A stretch of DNA of 64,000 nucleotides from Polynucleobacter finlandensis (lineage in GTDB: Bacteria; Pseudomonadota; Gammaproteobacteria; Burkholderiales; Burkholderiaceae): positions 1 to 64,000 of the forward strand of contig NZ_JACVPS010000011.1 in NCBI RefSeq assembly GCF_018881755.1, read 5' to 3'. Below, one piece after another: positions 41,740 to 50,009 of the stretch. Position numbers and translations under genes: made by a program. How positions within the stretch are numbered: the first letter of the stretch is position 1; each line of letters opens with the position of its first letter. The notes beneath the pieces are model-generated. The model ran no database searches. It was not told the origin of the DNA and worked only from the letters and a program-made list of their open reading frames with translations.

Positions 41740-42759
41740 ATGATCATTGACTGTCATGGGCACTACACCACAGCGCCAAAATCTTTAAAAGCATGGCGTG
41801 ACGCGCAAGTTGCCAACTTAAGCACTCCTGAGCTTGGTCCAAAAGTATCAGACCTCAAGATCAGTGATGATGAAATCCGAGAATCAATAGAGCAGAATCA
41901 GTTGGCAAGGATGCGTGAGCGCGGCATTGATGTCACCATTTTCTCGCCCCAAGCCAGTTTTATGACACACCATATTGGTGATTTCAATACATCAGCAACC
42001 TGGGCCGCTATCTGTAATGAGCTTTGCTATCGAGTGACTCAGTTATTCCCTCAGCATTTTGTAGGCGCTGCAATGCTCCCGCAATCACCTGGTGTCGATA
42101 TCAGCACCTGCTTGCCTGAAATGCGTAAGTGCATTAATGAGTATGGATTTGTGGGTATTAACCTCAACCCCGATCCTTCTGGAGGGCATTGGCGCGATCC
42201 GCCCTTAAGTAATGCCTACTGGCATCCTATTTTTGCAGAAATGACCGCATTGGATGTACCTGCCATGATCCACGTCAGTACCAGCTGTAATGAGTGTTTT
42301 CATACGACTGGTGCACATTATTTAAATGCAGATACCACAGCATTTATGCAGTGTTTAACTTCTGATTTGTTCGAGAAATTTCCAAAGCTACGCTTTTTGA
42401 TTCCACATGGCGGCGGGGCTGTTCCTTACCACTGGGGGCGCTTTAGAGGCTTGGCTCAGGATATGAATATTCCAGACCTCAATCAGAAGCTTCTGAATAA
42501 TATCTACTTTGATACTTGTGTTTACCATCAACCAGGTATCAATTTATTGACTGAAGTAATTCCGGTGAAAAATATTTTGTTTGCCTCGGAAACCTTTGGT
42601 GCCGTGAAAGATATTGATCCTGATACTGGATTCTATTTTGACGATACGCGTCGTTATATCGATGAAGTGAAGTCATTGAGCGAGAAGGATCGATCAATGA
42701 TCTTTGAGGGTAATGCTCGAACAGTATTTTCTAGAATCAACTTCAGAATTCCTAAGTAA
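41740..42759 (+). CDS. ligJ: 4-oxalomesaconate hydratase-like amidohydrolase (LigJ)
   Basis: A 339-residue amidohydrolase of the ACMSD-like group. IIDCHGHYTTAPKSLKAWRDAQ (His6, His8) is nearly the LigJ N-terminus known from Sphingobium; GVDVTIFSP-like, PHGGGAVPYHWGRFRG and the late SETFGAVKDIDP (catalytic residues) also fit. LigJ adds water to 4-oxalomesaconate to give 4-carboxy-4-hydroxy-2-oxoadipate (CHA), the substrate of the aldolase encoded next door. Gap to that gene is 11 bases. Confidence 0.8.
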   Translation: MIIDCHGHYTTAPKSLKAWRDAQVANLSTPELGPKVSDLKISDDEIRESIEQNQLARMRERGIDVTIFSPQASFMTHHIGDFNTSATWAAICNELCYRVTQLFPQHFVGAAMLPQSPGVDISTCLPEMRKCINEYGFVGINLNPDPSGGHWRDPPLSNAYWHPIFAEMTALDVPAMIHVSTSCNECFHTTGAHYLNADTTAFMQCLTSDLFEKFPKLRFLIPHGGGAVPYHWGRFRGLAQDMNIPDLNQKLLNNIYFDTCVYHQPGINLLTEVIPVKNILFASETFGAVKDIDPDTGFYFDDTRRYIDEVKSLSEKDRSMIFEGNARTVFSRINFRIPK

Positions 42760-42770
42760 AAAGGCTTTAG

Positions 42771-43442
42771 ATGACATCCCAAGAATTTGATCAAAAATAT
42801 AGACCTCGCCTAGAAAAGTTAGCAACATCCAATCTCAGTGACGCCCTCGATAAGCTGGGAATTTCTGCGGCGGTGATTGGGATTCTTCCTCAGTGGGGCA
42901 AGACGAAGGTAGTTGGGAGAGCGATAACCATTCGCATGATTGCCGCGGGAGCTGTTGAAAGTAAGACGCATTTGGGCGTAGATGCCATTTTTTCAGCTTC
43001 ACCCGGCGATGTGATTGTGATCGATAACCGCGGGGACCTAAACAATAACTGTTGGGGTGAGATTCTCTCCATGGGTGCGCTTAAAAAAGGGATTTCAGGG
43101 GTGGTGGTTGATGGGGCTGTACGTGACGTTGATACCTGTGAAGAATTCGGCTTTCCAGTGCATGCACGGGGAACAGTACCCATTACTGCCCGTGGGCGCA
43201 TTGTGCAAGAGGCATGGAATATCCCAGTCAGAATTGGCAATATCCCAGTTATTCCTGGAGATGTCATGGTTGCTGATGTGAATGGTGTAGTGGCTATTCC
43301 AGCTGCAAAACTTGAGCTAGTTTTGGATGCAGCAGAAGCCATTGCCAAGAAAGAGCTCGCCATGGTTGAGGCTTTAAGACAAGGCCAGTCAATGATTGAT
43401 GTCGATAAGCAGTTTAATTACGAGCAAATGCTCAAGCATTAA
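42771..43442 (+). CDS. CHA aldolase-like RraA-family protein (LigK)
   Basis: A 223-residue RraA-fold enzyme with NRGDLNNNCWGEILSMGAL, GVVVDGAVRDVDTCEEFGFPVHARG, and a VADVNGVVAIPAAK C-terminal region. These match 4-carboxy-4-hydroxy-2-oxoadipate aldolase/oxaloacetate decarboxylase (LigK/GalC), which splits CHA to pyruvate and oxaloacetate. Next to LigJ, so it forms the last two steps of the protocatechuate 4,5-cleavage or gallate pathway. A second family member is at 38332; which of the two is the main aldolase is unclear. Confidence 0.78.
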   Translation: MTSQEFDQKYRPRLEKLATSNLSDALDKLGISAAVIGILPQWGKTKVVGRAITIRMIAAGAVESKTHLGVDAIFSASPGDVIVIDNRGDLNNNCWGEILSMGALKKGISGVVVDGAVRDVDTCEEFGFPVHARGTVPITARGRIVQEAWNIPVRIGNIPVIPGDVMVADVNGVVAIPAAKLELVLDAAEAIAKKELAMVEALRQGQSMIDVDKQFNYEQMLKH

Positions 43443-43466
43443 TTCATCTATACGAGAGGGCGCCCA

Positions 43467-44453
43467 ATGTTGCCAAGATCCAAGCTTAGAAAATCTTTAC
43501 TAGATTTGAGTTTGTCTTTAGTCGTTTATTTTGGTTTCATTGGTGGGGCATATGCCGAGTACCCATGCTCTGTCGTGAAGATTGTCTCTCCATATCCGCC
43601 TGGTGGTGCCAGTGATGTTCTGGCGAGGATCTTAGTCCCGGGACTCACGAAGCAATTGGGCGTCAATATTATTGTCGAAAATAAGACTGGTGCAAGTGGC
43701 AATATTGGCACTGAATTTGTCAGCAGTGCTGCAGGAGATGGCTGCACTTTATTGCTGGGGAATAGCACAGGCATTGTGATCAACAGAAATTTATACAAGC
43801 TCAGAAGCGATCCTATTCTCAGTCTGAAGCCAGTTGTTGAAGTTGCGGCAGTGCCAATGGTCTTATATGTCAACTCATCCGTCCCTGCAAATTCTTTCGC
43901 GGAGCTGATTGCTTTAATTAAAAAAGAACCAGGCAAATATAGTTTCGCTTCTCCAGGTAGTGGTAGCACCCATCATTTATTAGGTGAGTTATTAAAGCTC
44001 GAGCAAAAGCTGGATATGACGCATATTCCTTATAGGGGTTCAGGCCCTGCTATTGCTGATGTCTTAGCAGGTCAAGTGCCTATGGCCTTTGAATCGACCG
44101 GTGCCATGGTGCCTCATCTGAACAGCGGCAAGGTTAGAGCCTTAGCTACAACAGGATCCGTTAGGGCAAAAAACTTACCAGATGTTCCCACAATGAAAGA
44201 GCTTGGCTATCCAAAATTTGTAGTTGAGAACTGGTATGGAATTTTTGTTCCTGCTAAAACTCCAACATCACTGGTGAATATCTTAAATAAAGAAATCAAC
44301 AAGATTCTAGTCTCGGCTGAAGTTGCTGAAAGCTTAGCAAAAATGGGCTCCATTAATAGCGAGCAAACACCTGAACAGTTCGCTGCATTTATAAAAAAGG
44401 AAATCCCTTATTGGGAGCTGCTAGTTAAGCAGTCGGGCGCAACGGCTGACTAG
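43467..44453 (+). CDS. Bug/TctC-type binding protein 6
   Basis: A 328-residue binding protein with signal peptide about 1-30 (after AYA), IVSPYPPGGASDVLARILVPGLTKQLG, ENKTGASGNIG and PYRGSGPAIADVLAGQVPMAF. Unusual: Cys in PCSVVK and GCTLLL where other Bugs here have residues YP-N/D-K and YTLL, possibly a disulfide. Last gene of the operon; its TAG shares a CTAG tetramer with the stop of the convergent MFS gene. Confidence 0.87.
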   Translation: MLPRSKLRKSLLDLSLSLVVYFGFIGGAYAEYPCSVVKIVSPYPPGGASDVLARILVPGLTKQLGVNIIVENKTGASGNIGTEFVSSAAGDGCTLLLGNSTGIVINRNLYKLRSDPILSLKPVVEVAAVPMVLYVNSSVPANSFAELIALIKKEPGKYSFASPGSGSTHHLLGELLKLEQKLDMTHIPYRGSGPAIADVLAGQVPMAFESTGAMVPHLNSGKVRALATTGSVRAKNLPDVPTMKELGYPKFVVENWYGIFVPAKTPTSLVNILNKEINKILVSAEVAESLAKMGSINSEQTPEQFAAFIKKEIPYWELLVKQSGATAD

Positions 44454-46060
44454 CTTTTGAGCGCAGAAGCAATGCGTCTAGTGAGCTTGGGAGGGCTAGA
44501 GTCAATATGAAAGCGATGCCGCTCTTCTTGCATGGCTAGGTCATCGGCTGTGAAGCGGTCAAATCGTCTGAGATAGTCGGCCCAAGTCTCAAATACAAAA
44601 TATTCCAAGAACTTGCCGGCATGCTCGGCATCTTCAAACAGACTCCAAGATAGCGCCCCTTGTTTGAGCCTGGATCTGCGAGTCTTGGCCATGAGTTTCT
44701 TAAATTGCTCTACATGCCCTTTGTTGACGTGATACTCCATGGAGATCATGACAGGACCTTCATCGGGGTCGATATCTCGAGATGGATGTGGGCGCTCAAT
44801 TGGGCAAACAGGCGTTAAGTCTTCTACCTCATGGCCATTGACAGGATGCTTGCGAATCAAGACTAGCATTACCAATCCAAATACTGCACTTAAGCAAATG
44901 CTTACGGTGACATTATGTGCGGTAGTGATCTTCCCCCAAACAAATGCTCCAAGTGCGCTACCCCCCATGAGGCTCATTTGATAAAAGGACATCCCGCGCG
45001 CGCGAATCCAATTGGGAAGTGACAATTGTGAGGCGGTACTCAGTGAATTGCCAACAGAGAACCAAGACATTCCACACATCACCATCAGTGGAGCTGCGTA
45101 CCAAATATTGGGAACTAACACTACTCCAACGGAACTCAATGAAAGAAAGATAATTCCATAGGTAGCTAGTTGATTTGGGTTCCAGCGCGCTCTGATAGTT
45201 TGAAGTTGCGAGCCAACCAGAATGGCACCAAATCCGAGGCACGATAGCAATAAGGTAAAGGTATTGGCATTGCCATGAAAGTGATCTTTTGCAATGACTG
45301 GAAGCAGGGCAAGCAAACTCGAAGACTGCATAAAAAATAAGAATGATCTCAGCAGAATTGAACGCATCGGCTTGGATTGCCTGATGTATTGAGCTCCAAG
45401 GCGCATGGCACCGAAGAAGCGTTCACCTGGCAGGGTAGAAACATAACTCTCATTTTTCCAGCGGACCACGATCCATATCATCCCCAAGGAAAGAATCATA
45501 TTGAGGGCAAATACAAACTCAGTACCGATACTCGCAATAATGAGTCCAGCAATCAGCGGGCCCAAAATGCGGGATGCATTCATGGCGATGGAGTTGAGCC
45601 CCAAAGCAAGATGAAGTGAATCTCGTGGCACAAGATCGGGAACAATTGCCGCATAGACTGGCCAGCGCATTGCCAAACCGATGCCATTAATAAAGGTCAG
45701 TATTAATAAGAATGTAGGATTAAGCAGGTCGAATGCTGAAGAGAAAAATAATAAGGTGGCATTGAGAGCTAACCAGAGTTGCGTAAAGACCAGAAAATGC
45801 TTGCGATTCAAAATATCGGCCAGAGCCCCGCTAGGAACACCCAATAAAAGTACCGGTAGATTTGCGGCGGTTTGTACTAAGGCGATCAATGTCGCCGAGG
45901 TGGTCAACGAGGTCATCATCCAGGCCGCGGCTACATCGTTGGTATACATGCAGACGTTGGCAACTAGCCATGTAGACCATAGCGCTCGAAAAACAGGAAA
46001 TGACTTTAGTGGAGCCAACCACCCAGGAACTTTGCTTGGTAGTAGGGTATTTATGCTCAT
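44450..46060 (-). CDS. MFS exporter fused to ferredoxin-like (ABM/dabb) domain
   Basis: A 536-residue protein. Residues about 20-405 give 12 transmembrane helices of the MFS_3/EntS group (RALWSTWLVANVCMYTNDVAAAWMMTSLT start; RARGMSFYQMSLMGGSALGAFVWG). Residues about 420-536 form a soluble domain (MISMEYHVNKGHVEQFKKLMAKTRRSRLKQGALSWSLFED) like antibiotic-biosynthesis mono-oxygenase folds. The fusion recurs in proteobacterial EntS-like exporters. Probably exports a small organic molecule; the soluble part's role is unknown. Last in a minus-strand operon, 66 bases after the binding protein gene. Confidence 0.8.
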   Translation of the reverse strand: MSINTLLPSKVPGWLAPLKSFPVFRALWSTWLVANVCMYTNDVAAAWMMTSLTTSATLIALVQTAANLPVLLLGVPSGALADILNRKHFLVFTQLWLALNATLLFFSSAFDLLNPTFLLILTFINGIGLAMRWPVYAAIVPDLVPRDSLHLALGLNSIAMNASRILGPLIAGLIIASIGTEFVFALNMILSLGMIWIVVRWKNESYVSTLPGERFFGAMRLGAQYIRQSKPMRSILLRSFLFFMQSSSLLALLPVIAKDHFHGNANTFTLLLSCLGFGAILVGSQLQTIRARWNPNQLATYGIIFLSLSSVGVVLVPNIWYAAPLMVMCGMSWFSVGNSLSTASQLSLPNWIRARGMSFYQMSLMGGSALGAFVWGKITTAHNVTVSICLSAVFGLVMLVLIRKHPVNGHEVEDLTPVCPIERPHPSRDIDPDEGPVMISMEYHVNKGHVEQFKKLMAKTRRSRLKQGALSWSLFEDAEHAGKFLEYFVFETWADYLRRFDRFTADDLAMQEERHRFHIDSSPPKLTRRIASALKS

Positions 46061-46126
46061 AAACCCTATATTACTTGAGCTCTACAAATAGCGTATTGCC
46101 ACTCACGCTCTAATGGTACTGCAGGC

Positions 46127-46882
46127 TTATCTTTGAATAAGGTCCATACCGCTATTTTGTATGGCCTGCGTGGCTTGTTGAGAGGTCAGTAGTTGGATTA
46201 ATTGCTGGGCAGGTTTAGTCTCTTTTGATCCTGTCACAATTGCGGCAGAAAAAGTCTGTATTAGTTGCACCTCTTTTGGGAGTCGACCGATATAGTCAAT
46301 CCCAGCAATATTGACCAACTCGCTTGTCGGCTGAATGGCCATCCCCACCTCTTTTGCAGCCAACATCGTAGTGGCTTCTTTGCCTCGCTCGGTTACCTTA
46401 ACGGATATCAGATTGGTAAGACCAAGACGTGGAAAAAGTTCATCAACTAAGTAGATGCCACTAGTGCTCCCAGGTACTACGATCAATTTTGTATCGATGA
46501 GACTTTGTTTTAATTCTGCAACTGTGCTGATCTTGGGTTTTACTGCTCCCGTCGGAATTGCTGCACCCAATGGCGCGGTTGCTAAGTCAACATCTGTTCC
46601 TGGAATGATTTTTCCAGCCGTCATTAACTCTGCAAGACCTTCTCTGGATAGGATAACCACATCTACACTTGCACCCTTATCAAGTTGGGCTTTGATCGTT
46701 TTGGGACCAGAGCCCTGTGATGCGCCTGATAGGGTGGTGACAGTCACCCCTGATGCTTTTTCAAATTGCGGCAGCATTTTTTGATAGGGACCACTAAAGC
46801 CACCAGAGATCATGACGGTGAGTTGTGCCATTGCTGATGTGCTGAGAAGTATGGTGGCAATGCTACTGAGAATGTATTTCAA
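46127..46882 (-). CDS. Molybdate-type (ModA-like) binding protein
   Basis: A 251-residue periplasmic protein with signal peptide (1-19, after AMA), then LTVMISGGFSGPYQKMLPQFEKASGVTVTTLSGASQGSGPKTIKAQLDKGASVDVVILSR, the ModA/SBP_bac_11 start. The usual ModA ligand Ser motifs are only partly kept (SGGFSGPY), so the ligand may be another anion or organic acid. No ABC genes are linked. Encoded 13 bases after the NHL propeller gene. Confidence 0.75.
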   Translation of the reverse strand: MKYILSSIATILLSTSAMAQLTVMISGGFSGPYQKMLPQFEKASGVTVTTLSGASQGSGPKTIKAQLDKGASVDVVILSREGLAELMTAGKIIPGTDVDLATAPLGAAIPTGAVKPKISTVAELKQSLIDTKLIVVPGSTSGIYLVDELFPRLGLTNLISVKVTERGKEATTMLAAKEVGMAIQPTSELVNIAGIDYIGRLPKEVQLIQTFSAAIVTGSKETKPAQQLIQLLTSQQATQAIQNSGMDLIQR

Positions 46883-46895
46883 TCTTTGCCTTTAA

Positions 46896-47981
46896 TCACT
46901 TTGATTTAGTAAATCGTTGAGCGCGTTTGCCAGTATCAACTTCAGTGGTGTAAACACTTCCATCAGAATCCACGGCGATGTTATGCACCCAATGGAAGTC
47001 GCCAGCATTTCGGCCGCTTCTTCCAAAGGAGCCCATTTTTTGACCGGTCTCGCGAACAAGTACAGTGACCTCATTATTGGTGCCATCGGCAATGAGGATG
47101 TATTTTTGGCTAGCATCGGATGGAATGAGATCCCATACGGAACCAGATCCCTTGGTTTCAGTTTCGTAAGCCATCTCACGAATGAATTTCCCGCTCTTCT
47201 CAAATACTTGAATGCGATTATTGGCACGATCACATACTAAGAGTGTGTTGTCTTTCATCAAGCGTACACAATGCACTGGGTTAGCAAATTGTGGTGACGT
47301 AGGATTGAAATTAGCCATCTTTTCATCGCTCGGTACGTTGCCATAAGCACCCCAATGACGCTTATAAGCTCCAGTATTTGAATCAAAAACAATGACACGC
47401 TTATTAAGATAACCGTCCGCAATATAAATTTCATTAGCAGCGGGATCTACATTCATATGGGCGGGGCGACCGAGCTGAGTCGTGTTATTGCTACCCAAAC
47501 TTTCTCCTTTGCCACCAATCTGTAGGAGAAATTTTCCTTGTGGCGTGAACTTCAAGATCATATGATCAGTGACATCATTGCCGCCGACCCAAACATTTCC
47601 ACTAGGCTCTATGTAAATACCATGCTCATTTTTAGGCCAGTCATAACCGGCTCCTGGACCACCCCAAGCATGCAATAGATTTCCTTGCTTATCAAACTCC
47701 AGAACGGGTGGTGCAGGTACGCAGCACTTAGACCGACGAGGGGTTAATGTGGCACCCTTTTCATCATCGGTGACAGTGAGTGGGCGATGAATGATCCAAA
47801 TGTGATCGTTCGCATCTGTAGCAACTCCTGACACTTGACCCAAAATCCAATTGTTCGGCAAAGGCTTGGGCCAGTAAGGATCAACTTTGTATTGGGGTGC
47901 CTTGCTTGCCGATTGCGCATACGCGCCGCCACAAATAGCAATGAATAGAATGAGGAAAATACTACGAATATAGGTGTTCAT
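46896..47981 (-). CDS. Secreted NHL-repeat beta-propeller protein
   Basis: A 361-residue protein with signal peptide (1-22, after AYA) and about six NHL-type blades (SGVATDANDHIWIIHRP, GIYIEPSGNVWVGGN, HMNVDPAANEIYIADGYLNKRVIVFDSNTG, CVRLMKDNTLLVCDRANNRIQVFEKSGKFI, NIAVDSDGSVYTTEVDTGKRAQRF). It resembles the peptidylglycine amidating lyase-like propellers. A Cys pair (KCCVP) sits in blade one. I chose ATG 47981 because it yields the signal. Lactonase, lyase or binding scaffold cannot be told apart. Confidence 0.78.
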   Translation of the reverse strand: MNTYIRSIFLILFIAICGGAYAQSASKAPQYKVDPYWPKPLPNNWILGQVSGVATDANDHIWIIHRPLTVTDDEKGATLTPRRSKCCVPAPPVLEFDKQGNLLHAWGGPGAGYDWPKNEHGIYIEPSGNVWVGGNDVTDHMILKFTPQGKFLLQIGGKGESLGSNNTTQLGRPAHMNVDPAANEIYIADGYLNKRVIVFDSNTGAYKRHWGAYGNVPSDEKMANFNPTSPQFANPVHCVRLMKDNTLLVCDRANNRIQVFEKSGKFIREMAYETETKGSGSVWDLIPSDASQKYILIADGTNNEVTVLVRETGQKMGSFGRSGRNAGDFHWVHNIAVDSDGSVYTTEVDTGKRAQRFTKSK

Positions 47982-47991
47982 ATTGTTCTTC

Positions 47992-48603
47992 TTAGCGTGT
48001 CGCAGGTTTTGATAAATACTCTTTCGATTGCGCCTCACCTTTTAATGGGGTAACTTTGTCGGGGTCAAAGCGAATCATCAGATAGTTAATGTGGTCATCA
48101 ATCTTGGTGAACCAGTGCCCAGTTCCCGCAGGAATGACTACAACATCCCCTGGCTTTAGATCACGAGAGATGCCATTTAAAATCTCAGTCCCGTTATTTC
48201 CAGGACCATTAAATTCAACCACGGTCTTTTGTGTAGCTGGTCTGCGTTGTCTATTGGTAATGTCTGGCCCGAGAACCAATGTGCCAGATCCCGAAATGAT
48301 GTGATACACCTCGCTAATTTGATCATGCTCTGCCACAGAGTCTGGACTGGGCGCATCAAGCTTCCCACGGTAGACCATGCCGATACCCACTCTAGCTTTG
48401 CCAATGTCAATATCACGCACCTGCTGATCAATATGCCTTTCTTCGATTGCTTTTTTCGTATAGGCATTGAGCTCATCGACCGGAATAAAGGTTCCTGGAC
48501 ACATATAACAACTTGGCTGAGGATCTGTTGGATTTACTTTTCCTTGGGCGAGCAAGGAAGTGCTAGCCATGAGCGCGAGCGCGCCACAAAGTACGTATTT
48601 CAT
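47992..48603 (-). CDS. Exported cupin-domain protein 1
   Basis: A 203-residue protein with signal peptide (1-19, after LLA) and a single cupin (about 85-185): EHDQISEVYHIISGSGTLVLG and KPGDVVVIPAGTGHWFTKIDDHINYLMIRFDP. Metal ligands His/Glu/His can be placed there. CYMCPG near the mature N-terminus is a CxxC. First gene of a minus-strand operon (cupin, propeller, binding protein, MFS) and divergent from a second cupin gene. Confidence 0.78.
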   Translation of the reverse strand: MKYVLCGALALMASTSLLAQGKVNPTDPQPSCYMCPGTFIPVDELNAYTKKAIEERHIDQQVRDIDIGKARVGIGMVYRGKLDAPSPDSVAEHDQISEVYHIISGSGTLVLGPDITNRQRRPATQKTVVEFNGPGNNGTEILNGISRDLKPGDVVVIPAGTGHWFTKIDDHINYLMIRFDPDKVTPLKGEAQSKEYLSKPATR

Positions 48604-48763
48604 ATTGCCTCCTGTTATGACTTCTTTTTATGCTGAGAAGCTTAGCGCAAAACAAGCGTCTATAAGCTTAGCTCAGGGGTAATCCCTTAGGGAGCTTTGC
48701 TATTTGGCATGTTAGATTGGCTCAAAAGGCAGCAACTAAAAATAACGATATTTGGAGATGATG

Positions 48764-49252
48764 ATGAAGCTATTGAATTTTTGTAAAGTAACTTTTTTAG
48801 CCCTAGCAGCAGCTACGACGACATTCTCAGTTCAGGCCCAAAGCGGTCCAAAGGATTTTGTCGTCGTCAAACCGGACCAGGTGGTTTGGGGTGATGCTCC
48901 AGCTGGCGTGAAAACAACCGTTTTATATGGCGACCCTAATAAACCCGGCATGTATGTCGTCAGAAATATATTCCCCACTGGAATCATGAGCACGCCGCAT
49001 TTCCACACACAAGATCGTTTTGTCACAGTGATCAAGGGGACTTGGTATGCAGGCACTGACGCTAGTTGGGATCCAGCTACGACGGTTGGCTTACCAGCCG
49101 GCAGCATGATGTTTCACCCGGCAGGGGTAGTGCACTTTGATGGCGCCATTAAGGGCGATACTGAAATTCAGATTATCGGCATGGGACCGGTTTCGACTAC
49201 GTCGGTATATCCGAATGAAGGACGATTCGGCAAGCCGCACAAGCTCAATTAA
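48764..49252 (+). CDS. Exported cupin-domain protein 2
   Basis: A 162-residue protein with signal peptide MKLLNFCKVTFLALAAATTTF (about 1-26 to VQA) and a cupin core: STPHFHTQDRFVTVIKGTWYAGTD and GLPAGSMMFHPAGVVHFDGAIKGDTEIQIIGMGPV. His-x-His, and a later His supply a metal site. I chose ATG 48764, six bases after GGAG, among three consecutive ATGs. Divergent from cupin protein 1; the 160-bp gap between them may hold a shared control region but no clear motif is seen. Confidence 0.78.
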   Translation: MKLLNFCKVTFLALAAATTTFSVQAQSGPKDFVVVKPDQVVWGDAPAGVKTTVLYGDPNKPGMYVVRNIFPTGIMSTPHFHTQDRFVTVIKGTWYAGTDASWDPATTVGLPAGSMMFHPAGVVHFDGAIKGDTEIQIIGMGPVSTTSVYPNEGRFGKPHKLN

Positions 49253-49348
49253 TTTCCCCTAGTGGTATATCTCTATAAGAAAGCTGCTGATTCAAGAGTA
49301 GATTGGATTGAGATCAAGATGCATCATTGAATAAAAGGAGCTTTCTTT

Positions 49349-49918
49349 ATGAGCAAGAAACCATTTGATTTAAATGTGATGGCAAATCAACAAAAGGTAA
49401 TCAAGACTTCCAAGGCTGTAGGCCTGGTTGCTGCTGAAAGTGCTCAAGCGATTGCTCAGATTAATCAGAAAGCCGCTCAAGAGTTAGCTGCACTTTTTCA
49501 GAAAAAAGTGACAGAGCTATTAAAGACCCAAGATCCAAAGGCTGCATTTGATCATGTGCATGCTGAAGTGTTGCAAGATGCCGCCAAGGAGGTTTCTCAA
49601 TATCAGGCTCAGTTAATGGATGTGCTGAGTAGTGGTAATAAGGAGCTCAATCAAATTGCCGAATCTATGATTGAAGAGTCTAAGGTAGATCTGATTCATT
49701 TCGTCAACGAAGCCACAAATAATGCGCCCCCTGGATCTGAGGCTTATGTCTCTGTATTTAAGACCTCTTTCAATACAGCCTTACAGAATTTTGAATTAGT
49801 GAGAGCTGCAATGGCAGATTCGTTTAATAGCTTTGAAAAGAGCGTTGAAAACGTATCTAACCTTGGTAGTTCGCAAGCCAAGAAACCTGTAAAAGCCGCC
49901 ACTAAAAAGGGTGCATAG
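49349..49918 (+). CDS. Phasin family protein
   Basis: A 189-residue helical, Ala/Gln/Lys-rich protein of the Phasin_2 type: MANQQKVIKTSKAVGLVAAESAQAIAQINQKAAQ at the start, coiled-coil-like throughout, and a basic AKKPVKAATKKGA tail like PHA-granule proteins. Phasins coat polyhydroxyalkanoate granules and limit their size. A strong AAAGGAG ribosome-binding site suggests high expression. No PHA synthase is in the window. Confidence 0.85.
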   Translation: MSKKPFDLNVMANQQKVIKTSKAVGLVAAESAQAIAQINQKAAQELAALFQKKVTELLKTQDPKAAFDHVHAEVLQDAAKEVSQYQAQLMDVLSSGNKELNQIAESMIEESKVDLIHFVNEATNNAPPGSEAYVSVFKTSFNTALQNFELVRAAMADSFNSFEKSVENVSNLGSSQAKKPVKAATKKGA

Positions 49919-50009
49919 GGTTCAAACGGCCCCATGATGACGAGGCATCACGTGTTCACTGTTCTTAAGGTATGATATTTTTTTAAATAAAAAATATATA
50001 AGGTGACAC

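Noticed and set aside
42890-43363. Long open frame (157 codons) on the minus strand inside the LigK-like gene
   Set aside because: It lies wholly antisense to a well-supported conserved gene, is Ser/Thr/Pro-rich as expected from the complementary frame, and has no ribosome-binding site.
43526-43969. 147-codon minus-strand frame inside Bug protein 6
   Set aside because: Antisense shadow; similar shadows occur in the other Bug genes because of their shared codon patterns.
49304-49317. TGGAT-TGAG-ATCAA, an FNR-like site before the phasin gene
   Set aside because: One mismatch and only 32 bases before the ATG, too close for an activating site upstream of a normal promoter.
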